This document shows positions 16,825 through 25,224 of a stretch of DNA of 64,000 nt, piece by piece (position 1 is the stretch's first letter; each line of letters starts with the position of its first letter). The notes below the pieces were generated by a model. The model made no database searches and had not been told where the DNA came from. It worked only from the letters and a program-made list of their open reading frames with translations. The DNA is from Nocardioides sp. Root190 (lineage in GTDB: Bacteria > Actinomycetota > Actinomycetes > Propionibacteriales > Nocardioidaceae): contig NZ_LMIA01000001.1 of NCBI RefSeq assembly GCF_001428565.1, positions 633,443 through 697,442 of the forward strand. The letters are read 5' to 3'. Position numbers and translations under genes: made by a program.

Positions 16825-19653
16825 GTGACCGGAATCGCTCATGAGGTCCGGCGCTACGGGGCGTCCGACGTCAGCGATGACGGCGCGGTCCTGGGTGCCT
16901 ACTCCTCCGACGCCTCGCTCTACCGCGTCCCGCCCGCTGCGGTCGTCTTCCCCCACGACGCCGACGACGTGCGCGCGACGCTGGCCGCTGCCCGTGCGCT
17001 CGGACTGCCCGTGACCGCCCGCGGTGCGGGGACCTCCGTCGCAGGCAACGCGATCGGTCCGGGCATCGTCATCGACTTCAGCCGCCACATGAACCAGGTC
17101 CTCTCCATCGACCCCGACGCGGGTACGGCGACGGTGCAGCCGGGCGTGGTCCAGTCGGTCCTCCAGACCGCCGCGGCGGCGTACGGCCTGCGGTTCGGCC
17201 CGGACCCCTCGACCAGCACCCGCTGCACCATCGGCGGGATGATCGGCAACGACGCGTGCGGCGCCCGGTCGCTGGCCTACGGCCGCACCTCCCACAACGT
17301 GGTCGGCCTGCGCGCGCTGCTCGCCGACGGCAGCGAGATCGTCACCACCCGCTCGGCAGCCGGCGCCCCCGAGGCCGCCGACTCCTCCGGCGTGCTGGAC
17401 CGGGTCCGCGAGCTGATCGCCGGCGATCTCGCGACGGCGCGCACCGAGTTCGGCACCTTCGGCCGACACGTCTCCGGCATCGCACTGGACCACCTGCTGC
17501 CCGAGCGCGGCTTCGACCTGACCCGCGCGCTCGTCGGCTCCGAGGGCACCCTGGCCGTTCTCACCGAGGCCACGGTCCGGCTCGTCCGCACGCCCGCGGC
17601 CAAGCTGATGGTGGTCCTCGGCTTCGACGACTTCCCGACCGCCGGACACGCGACGCCCCAGGTCCTCACCTTCGAGCCGTCCGCCTGCGAGGGCATCGAC
17701 CGCCGCCTGATCGAGGTGATCACCGAGCGCCGCGGCCCTGACGCCGTACCTCCCCTGCCGGAGGGCAATGCCTGGATGTTCGTCGAGATCGCCGGCGAGG
17801 ACGCCGACGAGGTGCGCGCCCGGGCCGTACGCCTGGTCGACGCCGGGCTCGGCGTCTCGGCCCGTCTGGTCGAGGACTCCGTCGCGGCCGACCGGCTCTG
17901 GCGGATCCGCGCCGACGGCGCCGGCCTCGCGGGCCGCGCACCCTCCGGCCGCCCTGCCTGGGCCGGCTGGGAGGACGCGGCGGTCCCGCCGGAGAAGCTC
18001 GGCACCTACCTCACCGCCTTCGACGTCCTGCTGGAGCGCCACGGCCTGACCGCGATGCCCTTCGGCCACTTCGGTGAGGGCTGCGTGCACGTCCGGCTGG
18101 ACTTCGCCTTCGACGCACCGGACGGTCCCGACCGCTACCGCGCCTTCATCGAGGAGGCCTCCGACCTGGTCGCCTCGCTGGGCGGCTCGCTGTCCGGCGA
18201 GCACGGCGACGGGCGGGCCCGCAGCGAGATGCTGCCGCGGATGTACTCCCCGCGCGCGCTCGAGCTGATGGCCGCCGTCAAGCACGCGTTCGACCCCGAG
18301 GGCCTGCTCAACCCGGGCATCCTCGTCGACCCCGCGCCGATGACGGCCGACCTGCGCTACGGATCGACCTCGCGCCTCACCAAGGGCCTGGCGATGGCCT
18401 ACGCCAGCGACGGCGGGGACTTCGGCCAGGCCGTGCACCGCTGCACCGGCGTCGGCAAGTGCCGGGCCGACAACAGCGGCTCGGGCGGCGTGATGTGCCC
18501 GTCCTTCCAGGCCACCCGCGAGGAGATCCACTCGACGCGCGGACGTGCCCGCCTGTTGCAGGAGATCGTCAACGGCGACAGCGACATCTCGTGGGGATCC
18601 CCCGAGGTGCACGACGCCCTCGACCTCTGCCTGTCCTGCAAGGGCTGTGCCTCGGACTGCCCGACCGGCACCGACATGGCGAGCTACAAGGCCGAGGTGC
18701 TGCACCAGACCTACAAGCGCAAGATCCGGCCGCGCACCCACTACTCCGTCGGCTGGCTGCCCCGCTGGGCCAAGGCGGGCTCGGCGATGCCCCGCCTGGC
18801 CAACTCCTCGATGGGCCTCACGCCGCTGCGCAAGGTGGCCCTCAAGGTCGCCGGCGTGGACACCCGCCGACAGATGCCTGCCTTCGCACGGCGCACCTTC
18901 CGTCGTTCCTTCCGCAGGGCCGGCGAGGTCGCCGCGACCGGGACGCCCGTGGTGCTGTTCGTCGACTCCTTCACCAACCACTTCGCGCCCCAGGTCGCGG
19001 ACGCCGCCGTCGCCGTGCTGCGCGAGGCCGGTTTCGACCCGAAGATCACCCGCCACCAGGAGTGCTGCGGACTGCCGTGGATCAGCACCGGTCAGCTGGA
19101 CGGCGCGGCCCGGCGGTTGCGCTCGATGGTCGACGCCCTGTCCTCAGACGCCCTGGCCGGCCTCCCGATCATCGGCATCGAGCCGTCCTGCACGGCGGTC
19201 CTGCGCCACGAGCTCACCGAGCTGGTGCCGACCGACGAGGCCCGTGCCGTCGCCGCGGCGACCCGCACCCTGGCCGAGCTGCTCGCGGCGACGCCGGACT
19301 GGACGCCGCCCGACCTCAGCGACATCTCGATCGTCGCGCAGCCGCACTGCCACCACCACGCGGTGATGGGCTGGGAGACCGACAAGTCCCTGCTGGAGCG
19401 GGCCGGCGCCCGGGTCGAGGCCGTCGCCGGCTGCTGCGGCATGGCGGGCAACTTCGGCGTCGAGCAGGGCCACTACGAGGTCTCGCTCGCCGTGGCGGAG
19501 CAGAACCTCCTGCCCGCCGTACGACGGCCTGCCGGAGACGGTCGACGGGTCGTGCTCGCCGACGGGTTCTCCTGCCGCACCCAGCTCGACGAGCTCGCAC
19601 CGGACGCGAAGCCGCTGCACCTCGCCGAGCTGTTGGCGGGGTCGGGGGGCTGA
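16825..19653 (+). CDS. FAD-linked oxidase / Fe-S protein fusion (D-lactate or 2-hydroxyacid dehydrogenase type)
   Basis: 942 residues from a GTG at 16825. Order of domains: PCMH-type FAD-binding domain (GAGTSVAGNAIG near 71, CGARSLAYGRTSHN near 145), FAD-oxidase C-terminal domain (about 230-520, with GHFGEGCVHVR and GEHGDGR), then a 4Fe-4S dicluster (CTGVGKCR...CP and CLSCKGCASDCP, about 540-620), then two CCG domains (HQECCGLPW and GCCGMAGNFG) like GlpC. It is a membrane-associated electron-transferring dehydrogenase, by family likely for lactate or another 2-hydroxy acid. The nested inverted repeat B follows the stop. Confidence 0.92.
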   Translation: MTGIAHEVRRYGASDVSDDGAVLGAYSSDASLYRVPPAAVVFPHDADDVRATLAAARALGLPVTARGAGTSVAGNAIGPGIVIDFSRHMNQVLSIDPDAGTATVQPGVVQSVLQTAAAAYGLRFGPDPSTSTRCTIGGMIGNDACGARSLAYGRTSHNVVGLRALLADGSEIVTTRSAAGAPEAADSSGVLDRVRELIAGDLATARTEFGTFGRHVSGIALDHLLPERGFDLTRALVGSEGTLAVLTEATVRLVRTPAAKLMVVLGFDDFPTAGHATPQVLTFEPSACEGIDRRLIEVITERRGPDAVPPLPEGNAWMFVEIAGEDADEVRARAVRLVDAGLGVSARLVEDSVAADRLWRIRADGAGLAGRAPSGRPAWAGWEDAAVPPEKLGTYLTAFDVLLERHGLTAMPFGHFGEGCVHVRLDFAFDAPDGPDRYRAFIEEASDLVASLGGSLSGEHGDGRARSEMLPRMYSPRALELMAAVKHAFDPEGLLNPGILVDPAPMTADLRYGSTSRLTKGLAMAYASDGGDFGQAVHRCTGVGKCRADNSGSGGVMCPSFQATREEIHSTRGRARLLQEIVNGDSDISWGSPEVHDALDLCLSCKGCASDCPTGTDMASYKAEVLHQTYKRKIRPRTHYSVGWLPRWAKAGSAMPRLANSSMGLTPLRKVALKVAGVDTRRQMPAFARRTFRRSFRRAGEVAATGTPVVLFVDSFTNHFAPQVADAAVAVLREAGFDPKITRHQECCGLPWISTGQLDGAARRLRSMVDALSSDALAGLPIIGIEPSCTAVLRHELTELVPTDEARAVAAATRTLAELLAATPDWTPPDLSDISIVAQPHCHHHAVMGWETDKSLLERAGARVEAVAGCCGMAGNFGVEQGHYEVSLAVAEQNLLPAVRRPAGDGRRVVLADGFSCRTQLDELAPDAKPLHLAELLAGSGG

Positions 19654-19668
19654 GTCCGTCGGGGCGGG

Positions 19669-19799
19669 GGCTTCATCACGGGATGTAGGTGGATCGGAAC
19701 ATCTGTAGCGGAGTTCCGCTACAGAACCGACTGCTCGACAACATCCCGTGATGAAGCGGACCACCCCGGCCCCCTTCGCCTACATCCCGTGATGAAGCC
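19669..19799. repeat. Nested inverted-repeat element B in a convergent gap
   Basis: A 21-base arm at 19669-19689 (core CTTCATCACGGGATGT) is perfectly inverted at 19779-19799. A third, 17-base copy in the orientation of the second arm lies at 19741-19757. Between arms 1 and 2 sits an independent perfect hairpin at 19703-19724: CTGTAGCGGA, loop GT, TCCGCTACAG. The element begins 16 bases after the FAD/Fe-S gene stop and ends 34 bases before the convergent stop. Confidence 0.85.
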
Positions 19800-19832
19800 G
19801 CCGCGACGACCGACCCAGCACCCACCCCACCC

Positions 19833-20584
19833 TCAGGCTGCCCGGACCCACTCCCCGCGCACCTGGTCGACGTACGACGACCGGTCGGCGTCGATGCGCA
19901 CCGGCCCGTTCCCGTGGTTGAGCAGCATGGTGGTCGCCCCGGCGCGCTTCGCAGCGGCCAGCCGTCGGAGCGCAGCGGCCTCGCCGCCGACGTTGCGCAG
20001 GGTCTTGACGACGATCTCGAGCCCGACCTCCTCGGCCACGGCCAGCACCTCGCGGTAGACGGCAGGCTTCTCGAAACCGGCGCCGCCCTTGACCTCCCAC
20101 TCGATCCCCGTCAGGCCGATGCGGGCGGCGGCGCGCACGATCTCGACCATCGTCAGGACGCGGTGGGATCGGCGTCGTCGCTCCGGAGCCGGCGTACCTG
20201 CGCCAGCGTGAGGTCCGACCACCGGGCGTCCTCGGGGACACTCCCGGACGGGTCGCGGAAGTGGTCACCCCGGATCCGCGCCCAGTGGGTCGCCAGCGCG
20301 ACGAGTGCCCCGCCCTCGACCTCGCGGCAGTAGTTGGAGTCGATGTCGATCCACTCGAGGTCGAGCTCGACCGCCCGGCGCAGCCCACGCACGGAGTTCT
20401 GCAGCCGGTAGGGCTTGTTCTCGTGGAAGAACCTCCGGCGTGGGGCGTCGGTGGTCCCGGTGCGCTCGCCCGCTGTCGCCGTCGTACCGCTGTCCGGCGG
20501 GGGCTCGGCGGACGTGTCGCCGCAGCCCGCGGTGCCGACCACGACTGCCAGCAGCAGGGCGGGGACCGACGTACGGATGCGCAC
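19833..20584 (-). pseudogene. Frameshifted GDPD-like lipoprotein gene
   Basis: Two overlapping minus-strand frames form one recognisable protein. The first (20584-20153) begins with a lipoprotein signal, MRIRTSVPALLLAVVVGTAGC (lipobox Cys21), then a TIM-barrel start like glycerophosphodiester phosphodiesterases but with HEN where the family has HRG. It ends early at a TGA. The second frame continues the fold (LTMVEIVRAAARIGLTG, VVKTLRNVGG) to the stop at 19833. Adding one base near 20163-20168 (a GGG run on the plus strand) restores a single 250-residue frame. It is a true frameshift, or a sequencing error at that run. Catalytic residues are atypical, so activity is doubtful even if intact. 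Confidence 0.7.
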
Positions 20585-20650
20585 GGGGACAGGCTCTCAT
20601 CCGGCGCCCACCGAGGGGCACGGCCAGCCGGGGCGGGACGCACGAGGACA

Positions 20651-21715
20651 ATGGTGGTCATGACGAGCACCGCCGAGGCCCCGGTCCTGTTGCGGCGAGA
20701 GGGCCACGCTGCGCATGTCGTCCTCAACCGCCCCCGCGCGATCAACGCGCTCACCCACGAGATGGTCGGCCTGATCACCACGGCGCTGACCGAGTGGGCG
20801 GGCGATGACTCGGTCCGCACCGTCGTCCTGACCGGGGCGGGCGAGCGCGGGCTCTGCGCGGGCGGCGACATCGTCGCGATGTGGCGCGACGCGAAGGCCG
20901 GTGGCTCGGAGAACGCGTCCTTCTGGGCCGACGAGTACCAGCTCAACGCCCTCATCGCCACCTACCCCAAGCCCTACGTCGCGATCATGGACGGGATCGT
21001 CCTCGGCGGTGGCATCGGCCTGTCGGCGCACGCCGGCCAGCGCGTCGTCACCGAGCGCTCGAAGATCGGCATGCCGGAGACGGGGATCGGTTTCCTGCCG
21101 GATGTCGGCGGGACCTTCCTGCTCTCCCACGCTCCCGGCGAGACGGGCACCCACCTGGCGCTGACCGCCGGCTCGATCGGTCCCGGCGACGCGATCGCCA
21201 CCGGCTTCGCCGACCACTACGTCCCCACCGACCGGATCGCCGGCCTGCTCGCCGACCTGGCCGACGGCGATGCCGACGAGGTCCTCGCCGAGACCGAGCT
21301 GGCACCACCACCGTCCCCACTCGCCGAGGCGCGGTCCTGGCTGGACCCGGCGTACGCCGGCAGCGACCCCGTCGCGATCGTGGAGCGGCTGCGGGCGCTC
21401 GGCCACGAGGAGGCCGATCGGGCCGCCACGGCGATCGAGGCCAAGTCCCCCACCTCGATCCACGTCACCCTGCGTGCGCTGCGTGAGGCGGGGGCGATGA
21501 CGACCCTGGCGCCGGCACTGGACCTGGAGTACCGCCTCGCCCTGCGCTTCCACACCTCGCACGACTTCGTCGAGGGCGTGCGGGCGCAGGTGGTCGACAA
21601 GGACCGCAACCCGCAGTGGGCTCCGGCCCGGCTGGCGGAGGTCGGCGCGGACGCGGTGGCGGCGTACTTTGCACCGCTCGGGGCGCGCGAGCTGGGACTC
21701 TCCGCCCGCGTTTGA
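20651..21715 (+). CDS. Crotonase-family 3-hydroxyisobutyryl-CoA hydrolase (HIBCH-like)
   Basis: 354 residues. Seen: LCAGGDIVAM near 75, GIVLGGGIGLSAHA near 115 and PETGIGFLPDVGG near 140, wording typical of HIBCH rather than hydratases. It probably hydrolyses 3-hydroxyisobutyryl-CoA in valine breakdown or a related branched hydroxyacyl-CoA. I chose the ATG at 20651 (GAGG 4 bases before); an ATG at 20660 is also possible. Its start is 66 bases from that of the divergent GDPD-like gene, so the two share one promoter gap. Confidence 0.88.
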   Translation: MVVMTSTAEAPVLLRREGHAAHVVLNRPRAINALTHEMVGLITTALTEWAGDDSVRTVVLTGAGERGLCAGGDIVAMWRDAKAGGSENASFWADEYQLNALIATYPKPYVAIMDGIVLGGGIGLSAHAGQRVVTERSKIGMPETGIGFLPDVGGTFLLSHAPGETGTHLALTAGSIGPGDAIATGFADHYVPTDRIAGLLADLADGDADEVLAETELAPPPSPLAEARSWLDPAYAGSDPVAIVERLRALGHEEADRAATAIEAKSPTSIHVTLRALREAGAMTTLAPALDLEYRLALRFHTSHDFVEGVRAQVVDKDRNPQWAPARLAEVGADAVAAYFAPLGARELGLSARV

Positions 21716-21735
21716 GCGACACAGGCGACAGAAAC

Positions 21736-21749
21736 TAGAACACGTTCTA
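21736..21749. promoter_or_regulatory. KstR-type operator
   Basis: TAGAACACGTTCTA has perfect six-base arms and fits the published KstR box TnnAACnnGTTnnA exactly. It lies 54 bases before the SDR start at 21804. KstR is the TetR repressor of cholesterol catabolism genes in mycobacteria and relatives; other TetR proteins may bind similar sites, and no kstR gene is in the window. Confidence 0.65.
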
Positions 21750-21803
21750 CGCTGTCCCCCTGACCGTGGCGAGCCTCGCCGCGACCCGCTCCAGGAGGAA
21801 CCC

Positions 21804-22532
21804 GTGACCGTTGCGCGCGCCCAGCGCTTCACCGACCGTCGTGTCGTCGTGACCGGAGCCGCCGGTGGCGTCGGCAGGGTCGTCGCCGACCTGTTCCGTG
21901 CCGAGGGAGCCCGGGTCGTCGGAACCGACGTGGCCGAGGCCGAGCGGGTCGTGGCGTGCGACCTCTCCGACGACGCGGCCCGCGACGCCTTCGTCGCCAC
22001 GGCGCTGGCCGAGCTCGGGGGCCTCGACGTGCTCTGCAACGTCGCCGGGATCCAGCAGTTCGCCGAGCTCGGCAAGCTGACGCCCGCGGGCCTGCGTCGG
22101 CACTTCGACGTCAACGCGCTGGCACCGCTGATGCTGGCCCAGTCCTTCTCCGAGGCGCTCGTCGCCAGCAAGGGCAATGTCGTCTCGGTCGCGTCGATCT
22201 CGGCCGTGATGGGCCAGCCCTACAACGCGCAGTACTGCGCCTCGAAGGCCGCACTGCTGCTGGGGATGCGCTCGCTGGCCGTCGAGCTCGGCACCCTCGG
22301 CGTACGCGTCAACTGCGTGTCCCCCGGCGGCATCGAGACGCCGATGATCGAGGCCGCCGCAGCGGGCCTCCCCGCCGACGTCAACTGGGACCTGATCGCC
22401 AAGAGCCAGTCCGTCATCCCCGGCTTCATGCCGCCCGAGGACGTCGCCGAGGCCCTGCTCTACCTCGCCTCCGACGTCGCCCGGTCGGTCACCGGCGCAA
22501 ACCTGGTCGTCGACCGCGGTGTGGTCTGGTGA
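21804..22532 (+). CDS. SDR-family oxidoreductase under a KstR-like site
   Basis: 242 residues from a GTG at 21804, with AGGAGGA upstream. Seen: VTGAAGGVGR (16-25), Asn104, Ser131, Tyr144 and Lys148 (YCASK). Substrate unknown, but the promoter carries a perfect KstR-type box, which suggests a steroid or isoprenoid acyl-CoA substrate. Its stop overlaps the GTG of the luciferase-like gene (GTGA), so the two are translationally coupled. Confidence 0.9.
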   Translation: MTVARAQRFTDRRVVVTGAAGGVGRVVADLFRAEGARVVGTDVAEAERVVACDLSDDAARDAFVATALAELGGLDVLCNVAGIQQFAELGKLTPAGLRRHFDVNALAPLMLAQSFSEALVASKGNVVSVASISAVMGQPYNAQYCASKAALLLGMRSLAVELGTLGVRVNCVSPGGIETPMIEAAAAGLPADVNWDLIAKSQSVIPGFMPPEDVAEALLYLASDVARSVTGANLVVDRGVVW

Positions 22533-23440
22533 GCACCGCCGGGGTCGACGGGATGGGCGTCGGCATGACGCTGCCCGTGATGGAGCCGCACATCGGGCCC
22601 GAACGCCTGCAGGAATGGGCCGAGCTGATCGACGCGGCGCCGTACTCCTCCCTGGCCTTCGGTGAGCGGATCGCCTTCGACAACCCCGATGCCCTCACCC
22701 TCCTCGGCGCGGTGGCCGCGTGGACCCGGCGGGTGCGCGTCGTCACCACGGTGATCGTGCCCCAGCTGCACGACCCGGTGATGCTGGCCAAGGCCCTCGC
22801 CACCGGCGACCGGCTGTCGGGCGGCCGGCTCTCGGTCGGCCTCGGCGTCGGCGGGCGCGAGGAGGACTACGAGGCCGTCGGCGCCGATCACGCGACCCGG
22901 ACGATGGCCGACATGGCCGAACGGGCCGGCGTACTGCGTCGGGTCTGGGCCGGCGAGAACCTCACCGGCGCCACCCGCCCGGTCGGTCCGCCGCCCCACC
23001 GCGCCCCGGGACCCGAGCTCCTCGTCGGCACCCTCGGCCACAAGACCGTGCGGCACGCGGCCCGCTGGGCGGACGGTCTCGCCGGGATGACCCTGGACGC
23101 CGACGTGGCCGGCACGGCCGCACTCTTCGACGTCGCGCGTGAGGCCTGGGCCGAGGGCGGTCGGGAGGCGCCGCGGCTGACGACGTCCTTCTGGTTCGCG
23201 CTCACCGAGACCTCCGAGGACCCCCGCGCCCAGGTGCACCAGCACCTGCGCCACTACATGAACTGGATCCCGGAGTCCTTCGTCGACGCCCTCGCCCCGA
23301 CCGCCGGGTTCGCCGGGACGCTCGCCGAGCTGCGGGACCTGCTCGCGCGCTTCGCCGCAATCGGCGCCGACGAGGTCCAGCTGATCCCGACGAGCGAGGA
23401 CCCGCGCCAGGTCGAGCTGGTGGCGGAGCTGCTGGCCTGA
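22529..23440 (+). CDS. LLM-class (F420-type) oxidoreductase
   Basis: 303 residues, luciferase-like monooxygenase fold: an N-terminal MTLPVMEP barrel strand, GRLSVGLGVGGREEDYEAVG near 93 and a C-terminal IGADEVQLIPTSEDP. In actinomycetes such proteins usually use coenzyme F420 or FMNH2; the sequence alone does not choose. The start overlaps the SDR stop by four bases, so both belong to one KstR-like-controlled unit. A repeat with an 11-bp inverted pair begins 34 bases after the stop. Confidence 0.85.
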   Translation: MSTAGVDGMGVGMTLPVMEPHIGPERLQEWAELIDAAPYSSLAFGERIAFDNPDALTLLGAVAAWTRRVRVVTTVIVPQLHDPVMLAKALATGDRLSGGRLSVGLGVGGREEDYEAVGADHATRTMADMAERAGVLRRVWAGENLTGATRPVGPPPHRAPGPELLVGTLGHKTVRHAARWADGLAGMTLDADVAGTAALFDVAREAWAEGGREAPRLTTSFWFALTETSEDPRAQVHQHLRHYMNWIPESFVDALAPTAGFAGTLAELRDLLARFAAIGADEVQLIPTSEDPRQVELVAELLA

Positions 23441-23473
23441 TCTGCTGGCCTGATCTGCTGGCCTGGTCAGGCA

Positions 23474-23520
23474 GATCGACAGGGAATCGATCGACCTGCG
23501 TGACCGGATCCCTGTCGATC
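23474..23520. repeat. Flanking repeat, left copy
   Basis: A 46-base sequence (23474-23519) recurs at 24554-24599 with two mismatches. Within it GATCGACAGGG and CCCTGTCGATC are perfect inverted arms. The two copies bracket the AbiEi/DUF559-like gene. The left copy may also act as terminator of the luciferase-like gene. Confidence 0.8.
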
Positions 23521-23593
23521 CGCGTACTCCTGGTTGTCCACAGGCCAGCGACCGGCAGGTGTGGCGGTGTCTCCGGACGGTGACAACACCGTC

Positions 23594-24583
23594 ATGGACA
23601 CGATCGACGACCTGCTCCGACACCAGGACGGTGTGATCGCACGCCGGCAGGTGCTCGCCTGCGGTGGTACGGCGGCACTCGTCGCGCGCAAGCTGAGGCG
23701 CAGGGAGTGGGTCGCCGTCCATCCCGGCGTCTACGTCGACCACACCGGGCCGCTCACGTGGCGGCAGCGGGCGTGGGCCGCCGTCCTCGCCTGCTGGCCG
23801 GCAGCCCTCGCCGGATGGTCGGCGCTCCGCGCACACGAGGGGCCCGGGCGCCGTCGACCACCCGGGAGCGACGACATCGAGGTCGTGGTGCACCAAGGTC
23901 GGCGACCGCCCGCGCTCGCCGGGGTGCGGGCGCGCGAGTCCCGCTCGTTCGACGAGTCCGTCCAGCTCGGCCTGAGTCCTCCACGCCAGAGGTACGACGA
24001 CGCGATCCTGGACCTCGCGGACCGGGCCACCGATGAGGTCGCTGCGATCGGCATCCTCGCTGACGCATGCGGCGGACGTCGTACGACGGCGGCCCGTCTC
24101 CTGGAGCGGGTCGGCCAGCGGGCCCGCCTCTCCCGACGCGCGCTCCTGTCAGCGGTGCTCGCCGACGTCGAGTCCGGCACCTGCTCCGTCCTCGAGCACG
24201 GGTACCTGACCCGGGTCGAACGCTCCCACGGACTCCCGCGCGGCCTGCGCCAGGTCGAGGCACGCGACGGCGGCGGCCGACGTATGTATCGCGACGTGGT
24301 CTACTCCGGGCCGGGCGGCCACTGGCGCCAGATCGTGGAGCTCGACGGCCGGCTGGGACACGACTCGACCCAGGACCGGGACCGCGACCTGGAGCGTGAT
24401 CTCGACGCCGCGCTGGACGGCGCCGACACCCTGCGGCTCGGCTACGGACAGGTCTTCGACCGACCGTGCTCGACCGCGGCCAAGGTGGGACGGGTCCTCC
24501 AGCTGCGCGGATGGCACGGGCGTACGACGCCCTGCCCGTCCTGCAGTGCCACTGATCGACAGGGATTCGATCGACCTGCGTGA
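23594..24583 (+). CDS. AbiEi-antitoxin-domain / DUF559-like nuclease-fold protein
   Basis: 329 residues. The N-terminus (DDLLRHQDGVIARRQVLACG, then RKLRRREWVAVHPGVYV) matches the winged-helix AbiEi-type antitoxin domain. The C-terminus carries a VSR/DUF559-like core, IVELDGRLGHD...RDLERDLDA, ending in a VGRVLQLRGW helix. Many actinomycetes carry numerous paralogues, and no partner toxin gene is adjacent here. I chose the ATG at 23594; a TTG at 23534 would add residues without family match. The last codons run into the right-hand flanking repeat. Confidence 0.75.
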   Translation: MDTIDDLLRHQDGVIARRQVLACGGTAALVARKLRRREWVAVHPGVYVDHTGPLTWRQRAWAAVLACWPAALAGWSALRAHEGPGRRRPPGSDDIEVVVHQGRRPPALAGVRARESRSFDESVQLGLSPPRQRYDDAILDLADRATDEVAAIGILADACGGRRTTAARLLERVGQRARLSRRALLSAVLADVESGTCSVLEHGYLTRVERSHGLPRGLRQVEARDGGGRRMYRDVVYSGPGGHWRQIVELDGRLGHDSTQDRDRDLERDLDAALDGADTLRLGYGQVFDRPCSTAAKVGRVLQLRGWHGRTTPCPSCSATDRQGFDRPA

Positions 24584-24599
24584 CCGGACCCCTGTCGAT
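24554..24599. repeat. Flanking repeat, right copy
   Basis: Matches 23474-23519 at 44 of 46 positions, same orientation. It overlaps the 3' end of the AbiEi/DUF559-like gene (its last ten codons) and ends 16 bases before the stop of the convergent carbonic anhydrase gene. ATCGACAGGG/CCCTGTCGAT arms can form a hairpin, so it may serve as a two-way terminator. Confidence 0.8.
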
Positions 24600-24615
24600 G
24601 TCCGCTGCGCAGGGC

Positions 24616-25146
24616 TCAGGCGTCGATCGGCCGGATCCCGGCGGCGTGCCGGCGCGCCAGCTCCGCGTAGTACGGCGCATTGGTCTCGATCCAGAACGCC
24701 GCGCCGGTGCCCTCGATCGGGCGCTTGACCTCGGCGGGGCTGCCAGCGGCGAGGACGCCGGCCGGGATGGCCGTGCCGGGGGTGACCAGGGAGCCGGCGG
24801 CGACCAGCGTGCCCGCTCCGATGGTGGCGCCGTCGAGGACGGTGCTGTCGTTGCCGAGCAGCGCCTTGGCGCCGAGGGTGTCGCCGTGGAAGACGCAGGC
24901 GTGGGCGACGGTGGAGTTCGCGCCGAGCTCGACGACGACGTCAGGGGCGCCGTGGACGACCGAGTTGTCCTGCACGTTGGCACCCTCGCGGACGATGATC
25001 GTGCAGATGTCGGCACGCAGGACGGCGCCGTACCAGACGCTCGCGCCCTTCTCGATCCTCACGTCGCCGATCAGGGTGGCGGTGGGGGCGACGAACGCCT
25101 CGGGGTGGACCTGGGGCGCGCGACCCTCGAACTCGTAGGCAAACAC
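24616..25146 (-). CDS. Gamma-class carbonic anhydrase family protein
   Basis: 176 residues, left-handed beta-helix of hexapeptide repeats (GDVRIEKGASVWYGAVLRAD, ANVQDNSVVHG). Metal ligands His65, His82 and His87 (VAHACVFHG) are in the family spacing. Usual role: reversible CO2 hydration or a CamH/YrdA-like acyltransferase-related function. The GTG at 25146 (MFAYEFEG) fits best; a GTG at 25155 is close. Adjacent SDR on the same strand starts beyond a 78-base gap. Confidence 0.88.
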   Translation of the reverse strand: MFAYEFEGRAPQVHPEAFVAPTATLIGDVRIEKGASVWYGAVLRADICTIIVREGANVQDNSVVHGAPDVVVELGANSTVAHACVFHGDTLGAKALLGNDSTVLDGATIGAGTLVAAGSLVTPGTAIPAGVLAAGSPAEVKRPIEGTGAAFWIETNAPYYAELARRHAAGIRPIDA

Positions 25147-25224
25147 GGGCGTCACGCTAGCGGCGGGCGCACCTCGGTGGAGAAACCCGCGCACTTCGGC
25201 GGAGAGGACCACGCACTTCGCGGG

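Noticed and set aside
16783..19056. Long minus-strand extension upstream of the crotonase gene
   Set aside because: It is antisense to the FAD/Fe-S gene; the crotonase fold begins at the ATG at 16782.
20150..20175. Programmed frameshift in the GDPD-like gene
   Set aside because: There is no slippery heptamer or downstream stimulator; a simple base loss explains it better.
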